Source: Pseudomonas sp. MMS21 TM103 (GTDB taxonomy: Bacteria; Pseudomonadota; Gammaproteobacteria; Pseudomonadales; Pseudomonadaceae). From it: a DNA stretch of 64,000 nt. Below, one piece after another: positions 40,842 to 52,300 of this stretch. The notes beneath the pieces are model-generated. The model saw only the letters and a program-made list of their open reading frames with translations. It made no database searches and was not told the origin of the DNA. The stretch covers positions 62,001-126,000 of the forward strand of contig NZ_JAJISP010000005.1 in the NCBI RefSeq assembly GCF_022132145.1, written 5' to 3'. A program made the position numbers and the translations under genes. Within the stretch, counting starts at the first letter, position 1; every line of letters starts with the position of its first letter.

Positions 40842-41390
40842 TTAGTCGCGCGAAGGGAACAGGCCTAGAATGGCAATACTGAAATTCAGTGCCAGGTAGG
40901 GGTTCATGATGTCCATGGGTTGGTTGCCGCCAGCCAAACCGGCCTGTGCGCCACCCATGTTGACGGGGGTGGACAACGCATCCGACCAGATCGCCGCGGC
41001 GACCGGACCGCCTGGGCTGGAGGCGGCGAGATACTGATTGCTTTCGCTGGGGGTGACGGCGGGATTGGATGGCACTCCACCAACTTGTACCTGCACCGCG
41101 TGGGTATGCGCCGGCATCTGGTTGCTGGTAAGCGCCCTCGACGGGGAGCCTGATGCCTTGCCGATACTGTAGTCCGGCAAGCCCGTGCCTTGGCCCATGC
41201 CGATGGGCATCCGTCCCTGCAGGTTGGGCAAGCCGAAGGTGCTTCGGCCGTCGCCGCCATAGATGGTGCCCAGCAGCGCGAACATCGCAGAGTTCTGGGG
41301 GATGGACATGATTTGGCCGTTGCACAGCGCCCAGTTTCGTGGAGCGAAGTTGAAGGCGAAGGGTTGAATAGTGCCGATAAATACTTCCAT
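40842..41390 (-). CDS. phage tail collar-domain protein (MdpB-like)
   Basis: 182 residues. The N-terminal collar domain has the typical EVFIGTIQPFAFNFAPRNW, ALCNGQIMSI, FALLGTIYGGDGRSTFGLPNLQGRMPIG and MPAHTH; the C-terminus ends NPYLALNFSIAILGLFPSRD, also typical of microcystin-dependent-protein MdpB relatives. No other phage structural gene is near, so this is a domesticated or stand-alone fibre-like protein. GGAGTA ribosome-binding site. It could form an extracellular fibre; its role is not established. Confidence 0.88.
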   Translation of the reverse strand: MEVFIGTIQPFAFNFAPRNWALCNGQIMSIPQNSAMFALLGTIYGGDGRSTFGLPNLQGRMPIGMGQGTGLPDYSIGKASGSPSRALTSNQMPAHTHAVQVQVGGVPSNPAVTPSESNQYLAASSPGGPVAAAIWSDALSTPVNMGGAQAGLAGGNQPMDIMNPYLALNFSIAILGLFPSRD

Positions 41391-41650
41391 GAAGGCTACT
41401 CCTGGTTCCTGGATGGTCGACCCGCATCAGAGGGACGGCTTATTCAGCAGACGGTTTGCTGAGCACGCTGAAGAGCTGCTCGGAAAGTTGTAGTCGAAAA
41501 AATCCAGAAGTAAATGCTCGGTTATGTCTAGCTTGTTCGTTGACAGGCAGACCGTTGGCGCCGCAGGCCGGTCTTTTAGGGGTCATCGCTGGGCTTCGCC
41601 GCCCAGACTCCGCAGGCGTACGGCGCCTAAAGCAAGGGGCCAGGACGGCG

Positions 41651-42259
41651 CTATCGGGTGTTCTGCATAGGCAAGGCGAGCAGCCCTTCGGTCCCCAACC
41701 ACTGCAGCAGCCGCTCGACGTTTTCCGCCACGCTGCAGGTTTCACAATCGAGTATCAGTGCTGGGGACTGCGGCGACTCGTAAGGGGCGGAAACACCGGT
41801 GAAACTGGCAATTTTGCCGGCCCTGGCACGCGCATAATGGCCCTTGGGGTCCCGCCGCTCGCAGATATGCAGCTCGGCTCGGCACCAGACCTCGCGGTAA
41901 TCGGCGCCCAGTCGTTCGGCCAGCAGGAGTCGATGTCGGGCCAAGGGCGCGATCATCGCCATAGGCACGATCACACCCGCCTCCACCAACAGGACAGCCA
42001 CTTCTGCGGCGCGGCGCAGATTCTCCTCACGTTCGCTTTCGCTGAAGCCCAGGCCGTGGTTGAGCCCTGAGCGCAGGTGGTCGCCATCGAGCACCAGGCA
42101 CTGCGCGCCTAGGGCGAACAGGCGCGCATCCAGGGCGCGGGCCAAGGTCGACTTGCCAGCAGCGGGCAACCCCGTCAACAGGATGGCGACTCCGCGATGA
42201 CCATGGCGTGCTTCACGCTGTTCGCGGTCGGGGGGCGTAAGCATTCCATCCTGTGACAT
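41651..42259 (-). CDS. cysC: adenylylsulfate (APS) kinase
   Basis: Makes PAPS from APS and ATP. It is 202 residues: Walker A TGLPAAGKST near 29, LVLDGDHLRSGLNHGLGF near 55, EENLRRAAEVAVLL near 78 and FTGVSAPYESPQSPAL near 152, all CysC signatures. Most pseudomonads carry APS kinase as a CysNC fusion, so a free copy suggests a dedicated task. It is divergent from the sulfotransferase gene, which would use its product. The start may instead be ATG at 42244 (MLTPPD), which has a better-placed AGGA. Confidence 0.92.
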   Translation of the reverse strand: MSQDGMLTPPDREQREARHGHRGVAILLTGLPAAGKSTLARALDARLFALGAQCLVLDGDHLRSGLNHGLGFSESEREENLRRAAEVAVLLVEAGVIVPMAMIAPLARHRLLLAERLGADYREVWCRAELHICERRDPKGHYARARAGKIASFTGVSAPYESPQSPALILDCETCSVAENVERLLQWLGTEGLLALPMQNTR

Positions 42260-42298
42260 AAAAAAGTCTCGCGTAAGGGGCTGACTGCAATCGGGCTC

Positions 42299-42320
42299 GC
42301 AGGTCCGCAGGTCCGCAGGT
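42299..42320. repeat. short 8-bp tandem repeat upstream of the sulfotransferase
   Basis: GCAGGTCC occurs in 2.75 direct copies within the 157-bp divergent cysC/sulfotransferase promoter region. It could vary in copy number and alter promoter spacing. Confidence 0.6.
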
Positions 42321-42416
42321 TTCTTCTTAAAAGGAACTTATCTCTGTGTGCTGGTAAGAATCAAACGTTGCAGCTAAGGTAAAAGCGATTAAGGATTGGG
42401 CAACGAGGGATATGTA

Positions 42417-43259
42417 GTGCCGAAGTTTCATTTCATCTCAGGTTTACCTCGTTCAGGATCCACGTTGTTATCTGCGCTTTTGCTGCAGAATCCGCGGTTT
42501 CACGCCGGCATGACCAGCCCGGTAGGCAGCCTGTTCTCCTCGATGCTGGACCAATTCAGTGCCGGTAGCGAGTTCGGCCCCATGCTCACCCAGGAACAGC
42601 GCAAGCGACTGCTGGCCGGGTTGTTCAGCAACTATTACGCCGAACAGGCCGGTAAAGACATCGTTTTCGACACCAACCGGCAATGGTGCGCCAAGCTCCC
42701 CGCACTACTCGATCTGTTCCCGTCCACCAAGGTTATTGCCTGCGTGCGCAATGTCGCTTGGGTGATGGACAGCCTTGAGCGGCTTTATCGCGCTAATCCC
42801 TATGAGAACACCAAGCTTTTCGCCGATGACGTTGAGCGGAATACCGTCTACAGCCGGGTCGATACCCTGGCCCAGCGTAACCGCTTGGTCGGCTTCGCTT
42901 GGGCCGCGCTGAAGGAAGCCTATTACGGTGAACATGCTAGCTCATTGCTGCTCGTTGACTATGATTTGCTGACGCAGGCACCCGAGAAGGTGCTGCGCTT
43001 GGTGTACGACTTTATCGAGGCTCCGTGGTATCAGCACGATTTCGACAATGTGCACTACGATGCCCCTGAGTTCGACCAGGCACTGGGGGTTTCGGGCTTG
43101 CATCGAGTGCGTCCTAAGGTTGCCGCACAAACCAGGCGAACCATTCTGCCGCCCGATCTGTTCCAGCAGTATTCTGCGTTATCGTTCTGGAACGACGGTA
43201 CGGGTAGCACTGCGAGCGTAATACGGACCAAATCCGAGGAGTTCAGCGCAGCGCGTTGA
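42417..43259 (+). CDS. PAPS-dependent sulfotransferase
   Basis: 280 residues from GTG at 42417 (reads MPKFHFISGLPRSGSTLLS), chosen because GAGGGA lies six bases upstream and the family N-terminus begins there; a TTG at 42396 is less likely. The 5'-phosphosulfate loop is GLPRSGST near 10-17 and the 3'-phosphate motif IACVRNVAWVMDSLERLY is near 110. It transfers sulfate from PAPS to an acceptor; bacterial relatives modify proteins, lipids or sugars. It is 52 bp upstream of the giant protein gene and on the same strand, and cysC is divergent, so the giant protein is a candidate acceptor. Confidence 0.88.
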   Translation: MPKFHFISGLPRSGSTLLSALLLQNPRFHAGMTSPVGSLFSSMLDQFSAGSEFGPMLTQEQRKRLLAGLFSNYYAEQAGKDIVFDTNRQWCAKLPALLDLFPSTKVIACVRNVAWVMDSLERLYRANPYENTKLFADDVERNTVYSRVDTLAQRNRLVGFAWAALKEAYYGEHASSLLLVDYDLLTQAPEKVLRLVYDFIEAPWYQHDFDNVHYDAPEFDQALGVSGLHRVRPKVAAQTRRTILPPDLFQQYSALSFWNDGTGSTASVIRTKSEEFSAAR

Positions 43260-43311
43260 GACAACAAGAACAACCGTTGCGGCGCCTCAGGGCACTTGCA
43301 AGGAGGCGATC

Positions 43312-46300
43312 ATGTGGTGGAGTAAAAGCAGTAATCCATGCCCAAAAAAAGCTGGCGAGAAACTCTCGGCGCAACGACCTTCGCTGATTCAATCGCTTGA
43401 ACCGCGAATGATGTTCGATGGTGCGATGGTCGTCGACGCGGCGGCGGTAGCCGTCGACGCCAGCGCCATGTCATCGACTGATTCAAACGACGCGAACACC
43501 GACAGTAACCAGACGCTTGCCGATCAAGTCAGTCTGGCTGTGGCCAGCCAGCCTGGCGAACGCAAGGATGTGGTATTCGTTGATACGCGCCTGCCCGACT
43601 ACCAGCAGATTGCCGCAGCGGTCTCCCCCGCTGCCGAAGTCATTCTGATCGACAGTCAAGGCAACGGTGTGCAACAGATCGCCAATGCCCTGGCTGGGCG
43701 TACTGATATTGATGCCATCCATATCGTTTCTCACGGCGACGATGGCGTGCTGCTGTTGGGCAATGCCGCGTTGCATGGCGGCAACATAGACGCCTATGCC
43801 GTCCAGCTGAGCGAAATAGGCGCGGCACTGAAAGCCGACGGCGATATTCTGCTGTATGGCTGCGATGTCGCGGCCGGTAGCACAGGTGAGGCGTTCGTCG
43901 CGGCTATCGCTGGGGCAACCGGTGCCGACGTCAGCGCCTCCAATGACACCACCGGCAGCAGCAGCCGTGGTGGCGACTGGGACCTGGAAATAGCTGTAGG
44001 CGACGTGGCCGCTAGCGCGGTGTTTGATATCGCCAGCTTGCAGACCTACAACTATGACCTCGCCACATTTTCGGTCAGCACCATTGGTGAGCTGCGTACC
44101 GCATTGTCAACCTCCGCATCCAACGGCGTCGCCGATACCATCACCTTCCTTGGCAATATCAGCGCCACCGGCATTGGCGACATGATCACCAGTGTGACCG
44201 ACGGACAACGTACGTTTATTGATATCAATATTACCGACGGCCAGAACTTGGCCATTGTTGGTGGCGGCTTTAGCGTTGATGCCAACTATTTCGGCCGGGT
44301 GTTAGAAGTGCGCGCGGGTACGGCGTCCATCTCCGATTTGACGCTCCGTGAGGGGTTGGTATCCGGTAATGGCAGCGATACTGGCGATCCTGCCGTGGCG
44401 GCTGGCGAAGCACTGGGTGGCGCCATACGCAATGCCGGAACCTTGACCCTGAGCGGCGTGACCGTGACCTCGAGTGGTGCTGCTGGTGGTGGTGGCGGCG
44501 GTGGCAACGCGAATGCAGGACTGGGCGGCAGTGGCGGCGGTGGTGGCGGCGGCGGCTTGGCGGGCATTGGTGGCGGCAATGGTGGCAATGCCAGTCTCAA
44601 TACCGGCGGTGCCGGCGGTTCCGGTACCGGTGGTGTGGGCGGTGGTGGCGTCGGCTACCTGAGGGGCGGTGGCGGTTCGACTGCTGGTGGTACCGGTGCT
44701 AGCGGGGGCGCTGGTTATGCAGGTGGCGGAACGGGTGGGTCGGCCAACAATGGCACGCTCTCCATCGGTGGCGGCGGCGGCGGCGCTGGTTATGACGCGA
44801 GCGGTGGCAGGGGTGGCAATGCCGTTGGCGCAATCTACAACGCGGGCACGTTAACCATTCTGTCGTCCACGGTTTCCAATAACGTAGGCGCCGCTGGTGG
44901 TGGTGGTGGCGGCGGCTACACGGGTCAGCCGGGTGCTGGCGGCGCCGGTGGCCGCGGGGTGGGGGGAATCTGGAATGCCGCGGGCGCAACCCTCAATCTC
45001 GATTCCACCAGCAATTCTAACCTAGCGACCAATACGGGCGGCGGGGGAAGCGGGGGCTTGGCCCCAGGCCCTGGCTCAGACGGGACAGCCGGCGGGGCCA
45101 CTACCAATATCTACAACCTGGGGACGCTCGATACCAACTTCATTGCCCCGCCCAGCATTACCAGCGCCACCTACAATGCCGCGACCGGCGTGCTGGTGGT
45201 GACCGGTGCCAACATGACCACCGGTGATACCATCGACGCAAGCACCCTTACGCTGACCGGTGAAGGCGGGGCAACCTATACGCTTACCGATAGCAGCGAC
45301 GTGACGGCTAGCAGCGCCACCAGCTTTTCCATCACCCTGAGCGCCACCGACCGTGCCGCGCTCAACCAGATCGTCAACAAGAACGGCACCAGCTCCACCG
45401 GCGGCACAACCTTCAACCTCGCCGCCGCAGATGATTGGGATACCAACGTTACCAGTGGCGACACCTCGGATGCGAGCAACGGCGTAACCGTTAGCAACGT
45501 CGCGGTACCCACCATCACCAGCGCCACTTACAACGCATCGACCGGCACCTTGGTGGTGACCGGCACCGGGTTGCTGTCCAGTAGCGGAGCCAGCAACGAT
45601 ATCGACGCCAGCAAGTTCACCCTCACCGGCGAGGGCGGCGCGACCTACACGCTGACCGACACGGCCGATGTCGAGATCACCTCCGGCACCAGCTTCACCT
45701 TGACCCTGAGCGCGACCGACAAAGCCGCGCTCAACCAGATCGTCAACAAGATCGGCACCAGCTCCACTAGCGCCACGACCTACAACCTGGCGGCTGCCGA
45801 AGACTGGGCCGCGGGGGCCGATGCGGCCGTGACCGTGACCGATCTGACCGGCAACGGGATGACCGCCAGCAACGTCGCGATCCCCGCCATAACCAACGCC
45901 ACCTATGACGCCAGCACCGGTACCCTGGTCGTCGCCGGCAGCGGGTTCCTGTCGGCCAGCGGCGCCGCCAACGACATCGTCGCCAACAAGTTCTCTATCA
46001 GAGGTGAAGGTGGCACGTTCTATACGCTGACCGACACGGCCAACGTCGAGATCACCTCGGGCACGTCGTTCACCCTGACGCTCAGCGCCACCGACAAGGC
46101 CGGCGTCAACCTGATCGTCAACAAGAACGGCGGCCTTTCGACCGACATCTCGAGCTACCGCTTCACCGCGGCCGAAGACTGGGCAGCCGGAGCGGACGCT
46201 GCACTGACTGTGGCAGACAGTCTCAATCCATTCACTGCAAGCAACGTGGCTATCCCCACGATCACCAGTGCCACCTACGACGCCAGCACCGGGGTGCTGG

Positions 46301-49300
46301 CCGTCACCGGCACCGGGTTGCTGTCCAGGCAGGGCGCCACTAACGACATCGTCGCCAACAAGTTCTCTATCAGAGGTGAAGGCGGCACGTTCTATACGCT
46401 GACCGACACGGCCAATGTCGAGGTCACCTCGGGCACGTCGTTTACCCTGACGCTCAGCGCCACCGACAAGGCCGGCGTCAACCTGATCGTCAACAAGAAC
46501 GGCAGCCTTTCGACCGACATCTCGAGCTACCGCTTCACCGCGGCAGATGACTGGGCAGCGGGGGCGGATGCCGCACTGAACGTGGCAGACAGCCTCAGTC
46601 CATTCACTGCAAGCAACGTAGCCATCCCCGCGATCACCAGCGCCACCTACGACGCCAGCACCGGTACCCTGGCCGTCACCGGCACCGGGTTCCTGTCCAG
46701 GCAGGGTGCCACTAACGACATCGTCGCCAACAAGTTCACCTTCACCGGCGAAGGCTGGTCGACCTACACGCTGACCGACACGGCCAATGTCGAGGTCACC
46801 TCCGGCACCGCGTTCACCCTGACCCTGAGCGCCACCGACCGCGCGGGCGTCAACCAGCTCACCAACAAGAACGGCACCAGTTCGACCGGCGCCACCACCT
46901 ACAACCTGGCGGCCGCCGAAGACTGGGCAGCGGGCGCCGACGCAGCCGTGAATGTGGTCGACACGACCGGCAACGGCGTGACCGTCAGCAACGTCGCGGT
47001 CCCCACCATCACCAGCGCCACCTATGACGCCAGCACCGGCACATTGGTGGTGACCGGCAACGGGTTGCTGTCGGCCAGCGGCGCCGCCAACGACATCGTC
47101 GCCAACAAGTTCTCTATCAGAGGTGAAGGTGGCACGTTCTATACGCTGACCGACACGGCCAACGTCGAGATCACCTCGGGCACGTCGTTCACCCTGACGC
47201 TCAGCGCCACCGACAAGGCCGGCGTCAACCTGATCGTCAACAAGAACGGCGGCCTTTCGACCGACATCTCGAGCTACCGCTTCACCGCGGCAGAAGACTG
47301 GGCAGCCGGAGCGGACGCTGCACTGACTGTGGCAGACAGTCTCAATCCATTCACTGCAAGCAACGTGGCTATCCCCACGATCACCAGCGCCACCTACGAC
47401 GCCAGCACCGGGGTGCTGGCCGTCACCGGCACCGGGTTGCTGTCCAGGCAGGGCGCCACTAACGACATCGTCGCCAACAAGTTCACCCTCACTGGCGAGG
47501 GCGGCGCGACCTACACGCTGACCGACACGGCCAATGTCGAGGTCACCTCCGGCACCGCGTTCACCCTGACCCTGAGCGCGACCGACAAGGCCGGCGTCAA
47601 CCTGATCGTCAACAAGAACGGCAGCCTTTCGACCGGCGCCACCACCTACAACCTGGCGGCGGCTGAAGACTGGGCAGCGGGCGCCGATGCAGCGGTGAAT
47701 GTGGTCGACGCGACCGGCAACGGCGTCACCGTCAGCAACGTCGCGGTCCCAACCATCACCAGCGCCACCTACGACGCCAGCACCGGCACATTGGTGGTGA
47801 CCGGCAGCGGGTTCCTGTCGGTCAGCGGCGCGACCAATGACATCGTCGCCAATAAATTCACCCTCACCGGCGAAGGCGGCGCGACCTACACACTGACCGA
47901 CACGGCCAATGTCGAGATCACCTCCGGCACCGCGTTCACCCTGACCCTGAGCGCCACCGACCGCGCCGCGCTCAACCAGATCGCCAACAAGATCGGTACC
48001 AGTTCCACTAGCGCCACCACTTACAACCTGGCGGCAGCCGAAGACTGGGCAGCGGGCGCCGATGCGGCCGTGACCGTGGCCGATCTGACCGGCAACGGCG
48101 TGACCGCCAGCAACGTCGCGGTCCCCACTATCACCAGCGCCACCTACGACGCCAGCACCGGCACATTGGTGGTGACCGGAACCGGGTTGCTGTCCAGTAG
48201 CGGTGCCAGCAACGATATCGACGCCAGCAAGTTCACCCTCACCGGCGAGGGCGGCACGACCTACACGCTGGCCGACACGGCCGATGTTGAGATCACCTCC
48301 GGCGCCAGCTTCACCCTGACCCTGAGCGCGACCGACAAAGCCGCGCTCAACCAGATCGTCAACAAGATCGGCACCAGCTCCACCAACGCCACCAGCTACA
48401 ACCTGGCGGCGGCCGAAGACTGGGCAGCGGGCGCCGATGCGGCCGTGACCGTGGCCGATCTGACCGGCAACGGGGTTACCGTCAGCAACGTCGCGGTCCC
48501 GACCATTACCAGCGCCACCTACGACGCCAGCACCGGCACGGTGGTGGTGACCGGCACCGGGTTGCTGTCCAGTAGCGGTGCCAGCAACGATATTGTCGCC
48601 AACAAGTTCACCTTCACCGGTGAGGGTGGCGCGACCTATACCCTGACCGATACCAGCAATGTCGAGATCGTCTCCGGCAGCAGCTTTATCCTCACCCTGA
48701 GTGCAACCGACAAGGCGGCTTTGCTGGCGGTCATCAATAAGGATGGCGGCAGCTCCACGGACTCGACGACCTACAACCTGGCCGCTGCTGAAGATTGGGC
48801 CGCCGGCGCCGATGCGGCTGCAACCGTGGCCGATCTGACCGGCAACGGCATCACTGCCAGCAATACCAATGCGGCGCCCAGCATCAACAATCTGGCCGGT
48901 GATAACCCGAATTATACCGAGGACGGTAGCGCCGTATTCCTCGACACCGGAACTGCCGTGGTCATAACCGACAGCGATTCGGCGGATTTCAACGGCGGCA
49001 ATCTGACCGTGTCGATCACGGCCAACAAACAGGCCAGTGAGGATGTTTTGGCCATCGATACCAGCGGTGCGGTGGCACTGTCAGCTGGGATGACTGTGGG
49101 CAGCAGCCTGTCCGTCGGCGGTGTAACCATCGGCACCATTGCCGCAGGGGGCACGGGTTCGGGTAGCGACAACCTGATCGTGACGTTCAACAGCAACGCC
49201 ACAGCCGCCCGGGTTACCACCTTGGTTCAGGCGCTCACTTACGGCAACAGCGATACTACCGAGCCGAATACCAGCGCTCGCACTGTGAACATCAGCGTCA

Positions 49301-52300
49301 GCGACGGCGATGGTGCGAGCAGTTCGGTTGATACCACCGTAGGCGTCACCGGCGTCAACGATGCGCCGACGCTTTCGGCTACCGGAGGCACTCCGACTTA
49401 TACCGAGAACGGCGCCGCGGTCGATCTGTTCAGCGGCGTGAGCATTGGCACCATCGAAGCTGGTCAGACCATCACCGGCTTGACCCTGACGGTCAGCAAT
49501 CTGGCCGATGGCGCCAGCGAAATATTCAGTGTCGATGGCACCGATATAGCACTGACCAACGGCACCAGCGGCACCACCACGGGCGGCAACGCCATCGATT
49601 ACAGCGTCAGCGTGACCGGCAGTACCGCCACCGTCACCCTAAGTGTGGCCGGAGGCTTGAGCAGCGCGGCGGCGCAGACCCTGGTCGATGGCATGGGTTA
49701 CCGCAATGCCAGTGAAGCGCCCGTCACCACCAGCCGTGTGGTGACACTCACCAGCATTACCGATAACGGCGGCACCAGTAACGGAGGTGTGGACAGTGGC
49801 GCCGTCTCGATCGCCGCCACCGTTGCGGTGACCAGCGTCAACGATGCACCGGTCATCACTGCACCGGGTTCCATCGGCGTGACTGAGGATGTCGCCAGCG
49901 CGTTGACCGGCATCAGCTTCGCCGATGTTGATGCCGCCAGCGGCACGGTAACTGCTACTTTCTCCGTCGGCTCGGGAAGCCTTTCTGCCACCAGTGGCGG
50001 CAGTGTGACTGTCGCCGGGAGCGGTACCGCTAGCGTGACCCTGACGGGCTCGATTGCCGACATCAACGCCTTTGTTGCGGCTAGCAGCCTGGGCTTCACC
50101 ACGGCCGGAAACGCCACCGGCGATGTCACCCTGACGGTCGCTATCGATGATGGCGGCAACAGCGGCACTGGCGGCAATCTCAACGACAACGAGATTGTCA
50201 CGTTGCTGGTGACGGCCGTCAACGATGCTCCAGTCAATGGCGTGCCCGGCGCCCAGGCGGTCGATCAGGACGCCGCACTGATCTTCAGCGGCGGCAACGG
50301 CAATCTGATTTCCATCGGCGATGTCGACGCGGGCGGCGGCACCCTGCGTGTGACCCTGAGCGGCAGCAATGGCCTGATCACGCTGCCCGACACCACCGGC
50401 TTGAGCTTTATCGTTGGCAGCGGCGCCAACGATGGCGCTATGACCTTCGAAGGCACCATTGCCGACATCAACGCGGCGCTGAATGGGCTGATCTTCTCTC
50501 CCACCCCGGGCTACAACGGCGCGGCCAGTTTGCAGGTCGTTACTAGCGACCTTGGACTGAGCGGTAGCGGCGGCACCCAGACCGATAGCGACACCATCGC
50601 CATCACGGTCAACAGCATCAATCCGGAAATCACCTCGGTCAACGTGACCAATCCGGACGGCAGCTACAAGATCGGCGACAGCATTGCGGTTACGGTCACC
50701 CTCGACCAGGCGGTGACCGTGGATACCGCCGGCGGCTCGCCCACGTTGCTGCTGGAAACCGGCAGCACCGACCGATTGGCCACTTACATGTCCGGCTCCG
50801 GCAGCGATACCCTGACCTTCAGCTACACGGTGCAGGCAGGCGACCTCAGCGCCGATCTCGATTACCAATCCACTGGCGCCCTGGCTCTGAACGGCGCGAC
50901 CATTCGCAACGTCACCAGTGACGATGCGATTATCGCCTTGCCAACCACTGGTGGCGTCGACTCCATCGCCGGCCAGCACGATCTGGTCATCGACGGCGTG
51001 GCTCCGAGCGTAAGCTCAGTGTCGGTGCCGGCCAACGGCACTTACGTGGCGGGGCAGAACCTCGATTTCACCGTCAATTTCAGCGAGACGGTGATAGTTG
51101 ACAGCAGCAGCGGTACGCCGCGTATCGCCGTGGCCCTGGATACAGGAGGCACCGTCTTCGCCGACTACTTAGCCGGTTCCGGCAGCAATGCCCTCAGCTT
51201 CCGCCTGAGCGTCGTCAGCGGCCAACTCGACAGCAACGGCATCAGCGTCGGCGCCAACATCGACAGTAACGGCGGCACCCTGCGCGATGCGGTGGGTAAC
51301 GACACCAACAGCACCCTGAACGGCATCGGCGCCACCAGCAACGTGCGGGTAGATGCCGTCGACCCGGTGGTGACCTCGGTCAGCGTGCCGGCAAGCGCCG
51401 CCTATAACGCTGGCGATGTAATGAGCTTTACCGTCAATGCCAGCGAGGCGGTGTTCGTCGACACTGCCGGCGGCACGCCGCGCCTAGCCTTGGATATCGG
51501 CGGCGTGAGCCGTTACGCCAACTATGTTTCCGGCTCCGGCAGTACAGCACTGGTGTTCCAGTACAGCGTGCAGGCCGGCGACACCGACATCGACGGCATC
51601 GCACTGAGCAGCAGCCTGGATCTGAATGGCGCCACTGCCCGTGATGGTGTGGGCAACAACCTGGTGCTGACACTGAATGGCGCCGGCAGCAGTACCGGGG
51701 TGATCGTCGATACCACGGCTCCGCTCGCAGAAAACCTGGTACGCCTAGACCCTTCACCCACGTCAGCGAACACCGTACGCTTCATCCTCACTTTCAACGA
51801 AGCCGTTTCCGGTGTAGACGCCAATGACTTTTCGCTGACCAGCACCGGCAATGCGCTCGGCACTATCCAATCCGTGCAACAGATCGATGGCCGAACCTAC
51901 CAGATCACCGTCGGCGATATTGCTGGCAATGGTTCACTGGGCGTCAGCTTGAATGCCACTGGCAGCGGTATTGCCGATGCTGCCGGCAACGCATTGACCA
52001 CGAGCATTATCGGGGAGGACTATCTGATCGCCAGCACCACTGGCGATCCAGAGTTCAAGTCCAGTCCAACCGTGACTTATATGCTGCCGCCGAGCCCAGC
52101 GCCATCGCCTGTGCCTCCGCCGCTGCCCTCCCCCCTGACAGACTCGCCTTTGTTGCCTACACCGCTGTTCGAACAACCGACTCTGGGGAGCGGTATTCCG
52201 ACTCTGGGCAACATCTTCATCAATAACGGTGCACTGGCTCCAAGCTTCCTCGCTCAGGTTTTTGCCAGCAATTCCGGCGATGCCGCTGGCAACGGTTCTG

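Noticed and set aside
40842..41390. Prophage suggested by the tail-collar protein
   Set aside because: No other phage structural, lysis or integrase gene within the window; the neighbours are metabolic or export genes.
44470..45115. Glycine-codon-rich DNA considered as non-coding satellite or CRISPR-like repeat
   Set aside because: It stays in frame with the giant protein, has no spacer structure and encodes Gly-rich loops.
49639..50979. 446-codon minus-strand open frame inside the giant gene
   Set aside because: Antisense to the repetitive giant-protein gene; its repetitive composition simply mirrors the coding strand.
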